From CAXSBA01 sp965277105 (lineage in GTDB: Bacteria > Spirochaetota > UBA12135 > COTS27 > CAXSBA01): 64,000 nucleotides of DNA. Location of the stretch: the NCBI GenBank assembly GCA_965277105.1, contig OZ255710.1, positions 868,001-932,000 on the forward strand, in the 5' to 3' direction. How positions within the stretch are numbered: the stretch's first letter is position 1; each line of letters opens with the position of its first letter. Under the pieces are notes generated by a model that saw only the letters and a list, made by a program, of their open reading frames with translations, made no database searches and was not told where the DNA came from. The position numbers were made by a program, and so were the translations under genes. Shown here piece by piece: positions 34,575 through 42,630 of the stretch.

Positions 34575-35213
34575 TTAAGATTTTTTTCCTCTCCTTTTTT
34601 TTAATCTCAAAGTAGAATGAACTATAAAATAAGCTAAAAGCAGTGTTACAATTAGTAGTATTATAGCAATGATAGAAATAATAAATAGTTTATAAAAACC
34701 ATTATAAAAAATCACAAAGTTACAAATTAAAAAGATGATACTTTTAAATATTAAAACTAACCAAAGTATAGTTGTTAAAACACTCATCCAAATAGCTAAA
34801 CGACTAAGAGAAAAACGCCAATCCCATTTATCATCCCATTTAATGTCTTCATTTATATTAGTTGATCTTTTAATTAGAGGCTCTATCTTTATACCTCTTT
34901 CTCCCCTTTCAAATTCATCAACTACCTTTTCCCAAGCCTTTTGCCAATATTTACTACTAAAATTGACTAACACCCACACAAAAGAGCAGAGAAATCCCCA
35001 GCAAGCAATTATTAAAGGATAAAGATTATTAATTTCTGATGGATTATCTTTTATTAAAGAAAGGGACTCAAAATAAACCAAAAAAGCTATAGCTATGAAT
35101 CCCCAAAAGAATAAAGAGCGTTTCCAAAGTAGGTTTATTTCAAGAGCGCGTATTTCTATTGCTTTTTCGTATTGACGAAATAATCTTTCTTCTTTTTCTT
35201 TTTTACTTACCAT
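34575..35213 (-). CDS. RipA-like integral membrane protein
   Basis: A 212-residue membrane protein with about four to five hydrophobic segments (near 30-50, 63-88, 133-160 and 172-195). A soluble N-terminal helix is rich in charged residues, and a loop near 92-107 (KYWQKAWEKVVDEFERG) is reminiscent of the RipA family of octameric membrane proteins. The C terminus ends in basic residues. Function is unknown. The start ATG has no clear ribosome site. The match to RipA is by pattern only. Confidence 0.5.
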   Translation of the reverse strand: MVSKKEKEERLFRQYEKAIEIRALEINLLWKRSLFFWGFIAIAFLVYFESLSLIKDNPSEINNLYPLIIACWGFLCSFVWVLVNFSSKYWQKAWEKVVDEFERGERGIKIEPLIKRSTNINEDIKWDDKWDWRFSLSRLAIWMSVLTTILWLVLIFKSIIFLICNFVIFYNGFYKLFIISIIAIILLIVTLLLAYFIVHSTLRLKKRRGKKS

Positions 35214-35287
35214 GTCATACTAACAAAAACTTGTTATGGAGTAAGTCATTAGCATTCTACAAATAAACTTATATTACTAAAAACACC

Positions 35288-36205
35288 TCACACCTTCCCT
35301 TTCCAAGGAACAACTAAAGATTCGATAAAACGCATAAGTAGATCAAAGGTAAAGGCAATAAACCCAATCACGATAATCCCCATAATAACCACATTAGTAG
35401 TGAGAAAATCAGAGGCACTTTTTATCATAGCTCCCAGCCCATATTTAGCGGCTACCAGCTCAGCAGCTACTAAAGTCGTCCACCCAAAACCAATACCAAT
35501 CCGCATACCCGTTAAAATCTCTGGCATAGCCCCTTTTAAAATAACTTGAGTAATAACTTGAAATTTACTAGCCCCTAAGGAATAAGCAACATAAATTTGT
35601 TCAATGGGAACGGACCGGACTCCTGCTCTAGTGTTGAGCACCATAGGAGCAAAAATCGCTAGGAAAATAAGAATAACTTTTGCTTCCTCATCAATCCCAA
35701 ACCAAATAACCGTAAGCGGAAGATAAGCCAAAGGAGGGATAGGCCGATAAAACTCAATAGGCGGATCGAAAAAGCCTTTGATAGTCGCGTTAAAACCCAT
35801 CATCACGCCTAGTGGTATAGCTGTCAAAATAGCTAAAAAAAAAGCACTAAAAACCCGAAACATACTCCAGTAAGTATGCTCAAAAAGGGTTCCTCCACTA
35901 AACTCTTCTCGAGAAACGTCAATAAAAGTCTTGACCACAACCTGTGGGGAAGGTAAGAAAAGCGGTCGAACTAATGAGGTTTTGGGGATTACTTCTCCTT
36001 CATAAAATTCATCACCGAGATCAGTAACGTAAATTTTTTCATTATCATCAGTGACAATGACTTCTACTTCTTGCTCGAAAAGTGGGAGTGTGGCTAGGTA
36101 CCATAGGGCTAAGAAAAAAAAAGCAGAAAAAATACTTACAATAAAACTATTACCTTGACCGGGAATTCCAAATTGCTTGATTTTTAATTTATTCTTTTTC
36201 TTCAT
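35288..36205 (-). CDS. tauC: Taurine-type ABC transporter permease
   Basis: A 305-residue membrane protein of the binding-protein-dependent permease family (SsuC/TauC type). The EAA-like loop is around AYSLGASKFQVI near residue 210. Family segments ATLPLF, YRPIPPLAYLPLTVIWFG and LVAAELVAAKYGLG are present. The N-terminal 90 residues include an inserted acidic stretch (VTDDNEKIYVTDLGDEF) between the first two helices, longer than in E. coli TauC. It overlaps tauB by 17 nt. Confidence 0.9.
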   Translation of the reverse strand: MKKKNKLKIKQFGIPGQGNSFIVSIFSAFFFLALWYLATLPLFEQEVEVIVTDDNEKIYVTDLGDEFYEGEVIPKTSLVRPLFLPSPQVVVKTFIDVSREEFSGGTLFEHTYWSMFRVFSAFFLAILTAIPLGVMMGFNATIKGFFDPPIEFYRPIPPLAYLPLTVIWFGIDEEAKVILIFLAIFAPMVLNTRAGVRSVPIEQIYVAYSLGASKFQVITQVILKGAMPEILTGMRIGIGFGWTTLVAAELVAAKYGLGAMIKSASDFLTTNVVIMGIIVIGFIAFTFDLLMRFIESLVVPWKGKV

Positions 36206-37007
36206 ATTGATAAATTATATTAAGTATTTTCTCGCGCATTTTAACAAATTTTGGTTCAGATTTGATATCCCGACTAGATTTCCCATTAAAAAATTCTTTA
36301 GAAAAATTAACATCAAAAACTTCTTCTATCCTACCAGGCCGAGGGGACATAATAATCAGCTTAGTAGCCATAAATAACGCTTCTTCAACGCTATGGGTAA
36401 TGAAAAAAACCATTTTTTTACTGTCAGCCCAAACTTTTAAAATTAACTCTTGTAAGTTTTCTCTAGTAAGGGCGTCCAACGCCCCCAAAGGCTCGTCCAT
36501 CAAAAGCATATCCGGATCTGCCGCTAAAGCCCGAGCGATTCCCACCCTTTGCTGCATTCCCCCAGAAATTTGATAGACTTTATGATTTTTAAAATCTTTG
36601 AGCCCTACTAGATCAAGATTTTTGGTAACTATTTCTTCTATTTCGTGGTTAGCTAATTTCTTTTGTAACTTTAACCCAAAAGCCACATTATCATGAACGT
36701 TAAGCCAAGGCAAGAGGGCGTGCTTTTGAAAAACCACACCTCGCTGAGAGCCTGGCTTGGTAATATCTTTTTCTTCTCCAGCGTTATCTTTAAAATAAAT
36801 TCTCCCAGTATTGGGTTTAAGGAAACCAGCGATTATATTGAGAAGGGTCGTTTTTCCACAACCCGAAGCCCCAATAGCAACGACAAATTCTTGAGGATTA
36901 ATTGTTAGATTAATCTCTTTAAGGGCTAAAGTTTCCTGATCGTCGTTAAGACCAGGAAACCTTACAGTTATGTTATCAATAACTAATTTTTTATTCTTGT
37001 CACTCAC
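36189..37007 (-). CDS. tauB: Taurine-type ABC transporter ATPase
   Basis: A 272-residue ATPase of the nitrate/sulfonate/taurine class. Walker A is GASGCGKTT (near residue 44), the signature is ISGGMQQR and Walker B is MLLMDEPLGALD. A switch FITHSVEEALF follows. It uses a GTG start near 37007. It is downstream of tauA by 15 nt and overlaps tauC, forming the tauABC order typical of sulfonate uptake operons. Confidence 0.93.
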   Translation of the reverse strand: MSDKNKKLVIDNITVRFPGLNDDQETLALKEINLTINPQEFVVAIGASGCGKTTLLNIIAGFLKPNTGRIYFKDNAGEEKDITKPGSQRGVVFQKHALLPWLNVHDNVAFGLKLQKKLANHEIEEIVTKNLDLVGLKDFKNHKVYQISGGMQQRVGIARALAADPDMLLMDEPLGALDALTRENLQELILKVWADSKKMVFFITHSVEEALFMATKLIIMSPRPGRIEEVFDVNFSKEFFNGKSSRDIKSEPKFVKMREKILNIIYQYEEKE

Positions 37008-37022
37008 AAAACATTTAAAGTT

Positions 37023-38024
37023 TTATTTGAGTTTCATAGCTGCTTTTACATAGTCAGCCGTTACATACCTAGCGTAGCTCCTTTGAACTTTAGGGATTTT
37101 TTTCTGCTCTTTTAAGAATTTAGAAGTTTCGGTTAATGCTACTACCGCTCCCGATTTTCTACCACCACCTAACCATTGGCTAGAGGCTTGTTCTTCCAAG
37201 CTAGGAAAAGCGTAAAGCGCTAAGGTTGCCGGAACGTCTTCTTTGTTAGCTCCGCTAAGCTTAGCAATTGCCGCTACTTGCGGTGAGTTCGCATGCCAAG
37301 CATCTGGGTTATTGCGATAAGAAGCATCAGTGTCAGCTATTATCTTCACAAACTTTGCCATAAACCCTTTATTAGCTTTTCCCCATTTTCTATCCACCAC
37401 TAAACCATCAAAGGTTGCTTTCCCCTGAGCGCTAAGCTCACCAGAAGTAATCAAAACTTTACCGGTTTTTTTAATATTCGCTAAAACAGGATCCCAAATA
37501 AAAGCAGCATCAATATCCCCATTACTCCAAGGGGCTATCATAGTTGGTGGCTGCAAGTTTTTAATATCAACTTGATTAGGGTCAATTTTATTAAGCTCTA
37601 AAGCAAACATAAGGTGAAAATGAGTAGTCGAACCAAAAGGAACCGCAACGGTTTTACCCACTAAGTCTTTAGGGGCATTGATGCCTGATCCGTTTCTTAC
37701 CACTAAGGCCTCAGCTTCGTTAATGTCTTCAGCAATCCAGAAAAGCTGGGCATCAATCCCTTGGCTAACCATAGCAGCTATCGGGCTAGAACCCGCTAGA
37801 GCGATTTGAACTTTCCTTGATGCCATGGCGGGAGCAACTTCTCCCCCGGACTCAAATCTTCGCCACTCAATATCATAGCCAGTTTCTTTTTCAAACGTAC
37901 CTTGATCGATAGCATATTTCCAAGGATTATTAATGCCTTGATAACCAATAGTAACTTTTTGAGCGGCTAAACTTAAAAAGAAGCTTAACGCCAAAAAAAG
38001 TATTATTTTCTTGTAATTAATCAT
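37023..38024 (-). CDS. tauA: Taurine ABC transporter substrate-binding protein
   Basis: A 333-residue exported protein. A hydrophobic signal peptide (residues 1-20, ending SLAAQK) precedes the SBP_bac/NMT1-like domain with VTIGYQGINNPWKY, GSSPIAAMVSQGID and VAVPFGSTTHFHLMFALE, all typical of TauA. It would bind taurine outside the inner membrane. It has a GGAGGT ribosome site at 38033-38038 and a near-perfect extended -10 promoter. Its neighbours (tpa, xsc, ald) make taurine the likely ligand, though other sulfonates are possible. Confidence 0.9.
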   Translation of the reverse strand: MINYKKIILFLALSFFLSLAAQKVTIGYQGINNPWKYAIDQGTFEKETGYDIEWRRFESGGEVAPAMASRKVQIALAGSSPIAAMVSQGIDAQLFWIAEDINEAEALVVRNGSGINAPKDLVGKTVAVPFGSTTHFHLMFALELNKIDPNQVDIKNLQPPTMIAPWSNGDIDAAFIWDPVLANIKKTGKVLITSGELSAQGKATFDGLVVDRKWGKANKGFMAKFVKIIADTDASYRNNPDAWHANSPQVAAIAKLSGANKEDVPATLALYAFPSLEEQASSQWLGGGRKSGAVVALTETSKFLKEQKKIPKVQRSYARYVTADYVKAAMKLK

Positions 38025-38032
38025 ATTTAATG

Positions 38033-38053
38033 ACCTCCAAAATTTTTATACCA
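38033..38053 (-). promoter_or_regulatory. tauA leader: extended -10 element and strong ribosome site
   Basis: On the minus strand TGGTATAAA (38045-38053, an extended -10 with five of six -10 bases) precedes GGAGGT (38033-38038), 8 nt before the tauA ATG. The 13-base block at the ribosome site also occurs before the inositol-type binding-protein gene (22801 on). tauA may thus be transcribed separately from cysH, which lies upstream. Confidence 0.5.
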
Positions 38054-38141
38054 TCAAAGTATACTATGTTTATTATTATTCATCCCTATAATGTTTAGCA
38101 AAACTTTTAAGAAACAAGCAATTTATTTAAGTAAATTTATC

Positions 38142-38771
38142 TTAAATGGTGGTATGCAGCCCACATTCCCTATCTGCATGCACCTTAGTGGGATCGAAAT
38201 AGTTGAACTCATTAGGAAGTTTTAACTCCTTAAGATAATGATCTAATTGAGCATCAGACCAATGATAAAACGGGCTTATTTTTAACACACCGTCATTACT
38301 TAAGCTTACAACATCAAGGGAGTCGCGTAGAGCAGTTTGTCCTTTTCTAAGGTTGGTAAACCAAACATCTGGCCGGTAGTCTTTCATGGCCCTTTTAAAA
38401 GGCTCTATTTTTACTTGATAGGAAAACTCCGAATGCCTAGCATCATCAACTTCGGGAATTCCCATGATTATATCCCTATGCGCTGCCGTTTGCTGGGGTA
38501 CGTATAGTTTAATGTTTAAATCTAATTTATCAATTAACACTTGAGCATGCTGATAAGTACTCGGAGTATTGTAACCAGTGTCACACCAAATTACTGGAAT
38601 GTCTTTTTTAACCTCAGTTACGGCCTGTAAAATAGCCACTTCATAAGGCCTAAAATTAGTAGTAATAATAGAATTAGCCGCATGGCTAATTGCCCAAGAA
38701 ATGATTTCTTTTGGTGAAGCATCTTTGAAATTATTGTTTAATTGTTGTATTGTTTCTGTTGTTGGTTTCAT
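38142..38771 (-). CDS. CysH-like PAPS/APS reductase-family protein
   Basis: A 209-residue protein of the adenine nucleotide alpha-hydrolase-like fold. The segment IPVIWCDTGYNTPSTYQ and VWFTNLRKGQTALR match the CysH core, and the C terminus has the catalytic Cys in ECGLH. The usual SFG-x-Q motif near the start is replaced by TTNFRPYE, and the protein is about 35 residues shorter than E. coli CysH. The paired cysteines of APS reductases are absent. It lies in the taurine locus with a DUF2061 gene 6 nt upstream. It probably handles sulfur from sulfite or PAPS, but the substrate is uncertain. Confidence 0.75.
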   Translation of the reverse strand: MKPTTETIQQLNNNFKDASPKEIISWAISHAANSIITTNFRPYEVAILQAVTEVKKDIPVIWCDTGYNTPSTYQHAQVLIDKLDLNIKLYVPQQTAAHRDIIMGIPEVDDARHSEFSYQVKIEPFKRAMKDYRPDVWFTNLRKGQTALRDSLDVVSLSNDGVLKISPFYHWSDAQLDHYLKELKLPNEFNYFDPTKVHADRECGLHTTI

Positions 38772-38777
38772 ATGATT

Positions 38778-39053
38778 TTATTTTTTACCCCATTTAATGA
38801 TATTCCATATTCTTTCATGAAAAAAATAGAGAGTCATTTTGGTGAATAATTCCACTAGACCAATTGAAAGGGCTAAACTTAAAGTACCCGTTATAATCCA
38901 AGAAATCATAATGGTATCGACAGTACCAATAATTCGCCAACTAATTGATTTAACAATACTACGAAATTTTTTTTCTGATTGATAATCTTTACTATAACTA
39001 GTTTGTGGCTTACTTTTCCATCGCCATTGTGAGATTTGATTAATAAAATACAT
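38778..39053 (-). CDS. DUF2061 small membrane protein
   Basis: About 91 residues. A basic, Arg/Lys-rich N-terminal part (KFRSIVKSISWRIIGTVDT) is followed by one or two hydrophobic segments (TIMISWIITGTLSLALSIGL) and a C-terminal FFHERIW motif, matching DUF2061. The family has no known function but is often near cysteine and sulfate genes. The ATG at 39053 with an AAAGG site 9 nt upstream is preferred to the TTG at 39062. Confidence 0.7.
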   Translation of the reverse strand: MYFINQISQWRWKSKPQTSYSKDYQSEKKFRSIVKSISWRIIGTVDTIMISWIITGTLSLALSIGLVELFTKMTLYFFHERIWNIIKWGKK

Positions 39054-39118
39054 TTTATTCAACCTTTATTTACAATTTCTATTTAGTCTATTAAAAAAAT
39101 AGACATTAGTCGCTAACT

Positions 39119-39124
39119 ATCATA
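39119..39124 (-). promoter_or_regulatory. Candidate -10 box of the DUF2061-cysH operon
   Basis: TATGAT on the minus strand, 66 nt before the ATG at 39053. Its upstream region is covered by the inverted repeat 39134-39168, an arrangement seen for repressor or activator sites. The -35 region is weak. Confidence is low. Confidence 0.35.
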
Positions 39125-39133
39125 GTATTGACT

Positions 39134-39168
39134 GTTTCAATCATTTTTTTAATATGCTTTATTGAAAC
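39134..39168. repeat. Inverted repeat upstream of the DUF2061-cysH -10 box
   Basis: GTTTCAAT at 39134-39141 is the reverse complement of ATTGAAAC at 39161-39168. It lies just upstream of the -10 box at 39119-39124 on the minus strand, so it overlaps the likely -35 region. A taurine or sulfur regulator could bind here, but no regulator gene is in the window. Confidence 0.4.
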
Positions 39169-39448
39169 GAGATGATATCACTAGTAGTACGGGGACTATT
39201 GTCGTTGCCTATTCTTTTTTTCTTTTATTTTTTAAATTAGTATCAATAAAATTCCTAATTGCTCTTTAAAGAGAGAAGAGAACCTTTAAGTTTTTATTTT
39301 AACTACTTTAATTATAAAGAAGACCTACCACTTATTCTTTCTACTTACAACAAAAAAACTACTTAATCAATAGATTAAATAGATTTTTAAATAAGTTGAA
39401 AATTTGGAATATAATACGAAGTCTACAAGACTAGAAAACTTTACCTTT

Positions 39449-40786
39449 TCAGCCGTAGTTTTTTAATTGCTGGGCAATTTTCGCTACCAATTCGTCGATA
39501 TGCTCTTTTTCAGCGATCAAAGCAGGGGCAATAATAATCGTATCACCAGTGGTTTTTATATGAAGCCCATGATGAAACAGGGTTTGGTAAATTTCTCTTC
39601 CTCTGCTACCAGGGCCGTTGTCATCAGGGAAAACTTCCACTCCACCCATTAGCCCATAATTTCTAATATCCTTAACGCATTTAAATTCTTGTAAGGTAAA
39701 TAACTTTTCTTCAAAATAAGGGATTAAAGCTTCTCCTTTTTCAAATATATTTTCGTCTTTAAAAATTTTCTGGGTAGCTATACCCGAAGCACAAGCCACT
39801 GGATGGGCCGAGTAAGTGTAACCATGAAAAAGTTCAATAGCATTTTTTCCTTGACTAGCAACAACAGCATTGTGGATGTGATTATTCACAATAACCGCCC
39901 CCATAGGAATAGCTCCATTAGTAACTGATTTAGCAACAGTTATCATATCGGGTTTTACCCCAAAAGCCTCAGCAGCAAAAGCTTTTCCCGTTCTACCAAA
40001 ACCAGTAATTACTTCATCAAAAACTAGGATAATCCCATATTTATCGCAGATAGCCCTAATTTTTTCCAAATAACCCTTAGGCGGGATTAAGGTCCCCACC
40101 GAGCCAGCTATAGGCTCTATGTAGCAAGCAGCTATATTTTCTCCCCCATAAGTCTGGGCCATCCTTTCCAAGTCATTTGCTAAATCTTCTCCGCCATGCT
40201 CCCCCTGCCCCTTAGCGAATCGATTTTCTGCTAGCCAAGTGTCCCTTATATGATGCACCCCGGGTAGTCCAGGTAAAAACATTCGTTTGTTATTTCCCAT
40301 ACCAGCTAGAGAAGTCCCCCCTAAATTAACCCCATGGTACGCTTTTTGCCTAGAAATAAAAATCTGTCGATTAGCTTGTTTTTGATTCCTCCAGTAAGCC
40401 ATAATAATCTTCATCGAAGAATCAACCGCTTCGGATCCTGAATTGCAAAAAAAAACCTTATCCATTCCTTCAGGAGTTATTTCACTAATCATCTTACTAA
40501 GGGTAAAAGAAGAGGGATGGCCTAAATTGAAGTGAGGGGTATAATCCAACTCTTGCATTTGCTGATAAACCGCCTCAATAATCTCTGGGCGACAATGCCC
40601 CAAGGCACAAGTAAAAAGCCCAGAAGAACCATCGAGAATTTGATGGCCATCAACATCCCAATAGTACATCCCCTTAGCCTTGTCAACTAATCGCGGGGCT
40701 GATTTAAAATCCTTGTTGCCGGTAAAAGGCATCCAGTGATTATCAAGTGCTAATTTATCCATTATTCCTGTTGGTTTTTCGTTCAT
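39449..40786 (-). CDS. tpa: Taurine--pyruvate aminotransferase
   Basis: A class III PLP aminotransferase of 445 residues. The PLP lysine is in TVAKSVTNGAIPMGAV near residue 284. The N-terminal MPFTGNKDFKSAPRLV and LDGSSGLFTCALGHCRP are typical of the omega-amino acid:pyruvate group, which includes beta-alanine and taurine enzymes. Sequence alone does not separate these. The adjacent xsc and ald and the tauABC importer make taurine the likely donor. The reaction gives sulfoacetaldehyde and L-alanine. No strong ribosome site is seen. Confidence 0.82.
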   Translation of the reverse strand: MNEKPTGIMDKLALDNHWMPFTGNKDFKSAPRLVDKAKGMYYWDVDGHQILDGSSGLFTCALGHCRPEIIEAVYQQMQELDYTPHFNLGHPSSFTLSKMISEITPEGMDKVFFCNSGSEAVDSSMKIIMAYWRNQKQANRQIFISRQKAYHGVNLGGTSLAGMGNNKRMFLPGLPGVHHIRDTWLAENRFAKGQGEHGGEDLANDLERMAQTYGGENIAACYIEPIAGSVGTLIPPKGYLEKIRAICDKYGIILVFDEVITGFGRTGKAFAAEAFGVKPDMITVAKSVTNGAIPMGAVIVNNHIHNAVVASQGKNAIELFHGYTYSAHPVACASGIATQKIFKDENIFEKGEALIPYFEEKLFTLQEFKCVKDIRNYGLMGGVEVFPDDNGPGSRGREIYQTLFHHGLHIKTTGDTIIIAPALIAEKEHIDELVAKIAQQLKNYG

Positions 40787-40831
40787 AATGTTTATTTTTT
40801 CATACTTATTTAACTAAATTATTTAAATAAT

Positions 40832-42583
40832 TTAGCGATTAACGTAACCTTTGTATTTATCTAAAAAACGCACCGGCTGCTTTAAAGCATCTCGTCTAAA
40901 AGGATCACCTAGTTCTCTCGAACAGAAAATTTCCAAAATAGTAGTTTTGCCTTCTTGTTGGTTAGCGATAGATTTTTTTAAGGCATCGGCTATTTGATCT
41001 TTTTCTTCGACATAAATGCCCTCAGCGCCCATAGCAATGGCGATATCGGAAAATTTAGGATTTTTTAAATTGGAGCCCAAAAATCTTTTTCCATAAAAAT
41101 CTACTTGGTTTTTCTTTTCTGCTCCCCATTGTCGATTATGAAAAACCACAGCAGTTACTGGGATTTCTTCACGAACACAGGTAAGGATTTCGCCAAAGCT
41201 CATTCCCCAAGCGCCATCACCCACATAAGCAACTGCTGGCCTCTCAGGGGCTGCCACTTTTGCTCCAATAACCGCAGGAAAAGCATAGCCGCAATTACCA
41301 AAACTCATAGCCGCTAAAAAGCTTCGAGGTTGCTCAAACCTTAAATAACTATTAGAAACCGAGCAAATATTTCCAATGTCAGTAGAAACCATCACGTCTT
41401 TTGGTAAGGCTTTTTCTAACTCTTGGAGCATTTGCCGAGGGGCAATACCCCCTTCTTCTTTTCGAACATTTTCACTCCAATCATCTCGCTCCCCAGTCCA
41501 TTCGTTAAGTTCTTTTTCCCATTCATCTTTTTCTTTTTTCACAGAGGCTAATCTCTCTTGAGCATTGTCCTTACAAGCCAAATCATTTTGGGCTACTTGA
41601 TGGGTAAGCTCTTCTAAAATAGCTTTAGGGCTACCGTAGATTCCTACAGCAATTTCTTTTACCAGGCCTAAAACTTTATAGTCAATATCCACTTGGATAA
41701 TTTGGGCGTTAGTAGGCCAGTATTCAATCCCATGCTGAGGAAGTGTGCCAAATGGGCCCAACCTTGTGCCTAGTGCTAACACTACATCGGCTTGTTTAAG
41801 TAATTTCATTCCAGCTTTAGATCCCTGATATCCTAAAGGACCACACCAAAGAGGATGGCTAGCGGGAAAAGAATCATTATGCAAATAACTATTAACCACT
41901 GGGGCTGAAATGGATTCGGCAAAACTAATAATTTCTTCAAAAGCATTATCCAAAACAATTCCTCCCCCGGAAATGATGACCGGGAATTTAGCCTTTTTTA
42001 GTATTTCAATAGCTTTTTTAATGCTTTCTTTCCCACCAGGACCAAATTCAATGCGCTTAGGTTCAGGGATATTCCCTTCAAATTCCCCATAAAAATTATT
42101 TCGAGGGATGTTCAACTGCACCGGGCCTCTTTCAGCCAGAGCCATATCAAAGCATCTAGAAGTAAGCTCGGCCATCCTTTCCGGGAGAGCAACATTCGTT
42201 TGAAATTTAGTGATTTTAGAAAAAATAGGCATTTGCTCGGTTTCTTGAAATCCGCCAAGGCCAATGGAATTACTCCCAGTTTCTGGGGTAATCGCAACCA
42301 CAGGGCTATGCGCCCAATAAGCAGCAGCTATTCCAGTAACAAAATTAGTAATACCAGGACCATTTTGGGCAATGCACACGCCATGGCTTCCTTTAATCCG
42401 AGAATAACCATCAGCCATATGGGCGGACCCTTGCTCGTGGACAGTGGGGATAAACCTAATTCCTGCTTCGGGGAATAAATCTAAGGCGTCCATATAAGCC
42501 GAGCCGACTATCCCAAAGACGTTTTCTACCTTATTTTTTGCCATTACTTCTACTAATGCTTCACTTGGTGTTAATTTTTTCAT
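40832..42583 (-). CDS. xsc: Sulfoacetaldehyde acetyltransferase
   Basis: A thiamine-diphosphate enzyme of 583 residues. It converts sulfoacetaldehyde and phosphate to acetyl phosphate and sulfite. The N-terminal Glu motif is in HEQGSAHMADGYSR, with GPGITNFVTG further on. The C-terminal ThDP motif is YVGDGAWGMSFGE near residue 456. The residues NRQWGAEKKNQVDFYGKRF are typical for Xsc and separate it from acetolactate synthases. The ATG has an AGGAAA site. It is between ald and tpa. Confidence 0.93.
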   Translation of the reverse strand: MKKLTPSEALVEVMAKNKVENVFGIVGSAYMDALDLFPEAGIRFIPTVHEQGSAHMADGYSRIKGSHGVCIAQNGPGITNFVTGIAAAYWAHSPVVAITPETGSNSIGLGGFQETEQMPIFSKITKFQTNVALPERMAELTSRCFDMALAERGPVQLNIPRNNFYGEFEGNIPEPKRIEFGPGGKESIKKAIEILKKAKFPVIISGGGIVLDNAFEEIISFAESISAPVVNSYLHNDSFPASHPLWCGPLGYQGSKAGMKLLKQADVVLALGTRLGPFGTLPQHGIEYWPTNAQIIQVDIDYKVLGLVKEIAVGIYGSPKAILEELTHQVAQNDLACKDNAQERLASVKKEKDEWEKELNEWTGERDDWSENVRKEEGGIAPRQMLQELEKALPKDVMVSTDIGNICSVSNSYLRFEQPRSFLAAMSFGNCGYAFPAVIGAKVAAPERPAVAYVGDGAWGMSFGEILTCVREEIPVTAVVFHNRQWGAEKKNQVDFYGKRFLGSNLKNPKFSDIAIAMGAEGIYVEEKDQIADALKKSIANQQEGKTTILEIFCSRELGDPFRRDALKQPVRFLDKYKGYVNR

Positions 42584-42630
42584 TTTCTTTTCCTATCCTT
42601 TTCTATTTAGTTTATTTAATTATTCTTATT

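Larger units (their letters stand above)
39063..39448. other. 386-nt gap between taurine catabolic and uptake genes
   Basis: No gene is seen. It contains an inverted repeat at 39134-39168 (GTTTCAAT / ATTGAAAC, 19-nt loop), a perfect 12-bp palindrome CTCTTTAAAGAG at 39262-39273, a 7-bp hairpin at 39086-39104 and an AGTCT-AGACT hairpin at 39420-39432. These may be regulator sites for the downstream operon. Confidence 0.55.

Noticed and set aside
40832..42583. Acetolactate synthase as identity of the xsc gene
   Set aside because: The NRQWGAEKKNQVDFYG block and the tpa/ald/tau neighbours indicate sulfoacetaldehyde acetyltransferase.
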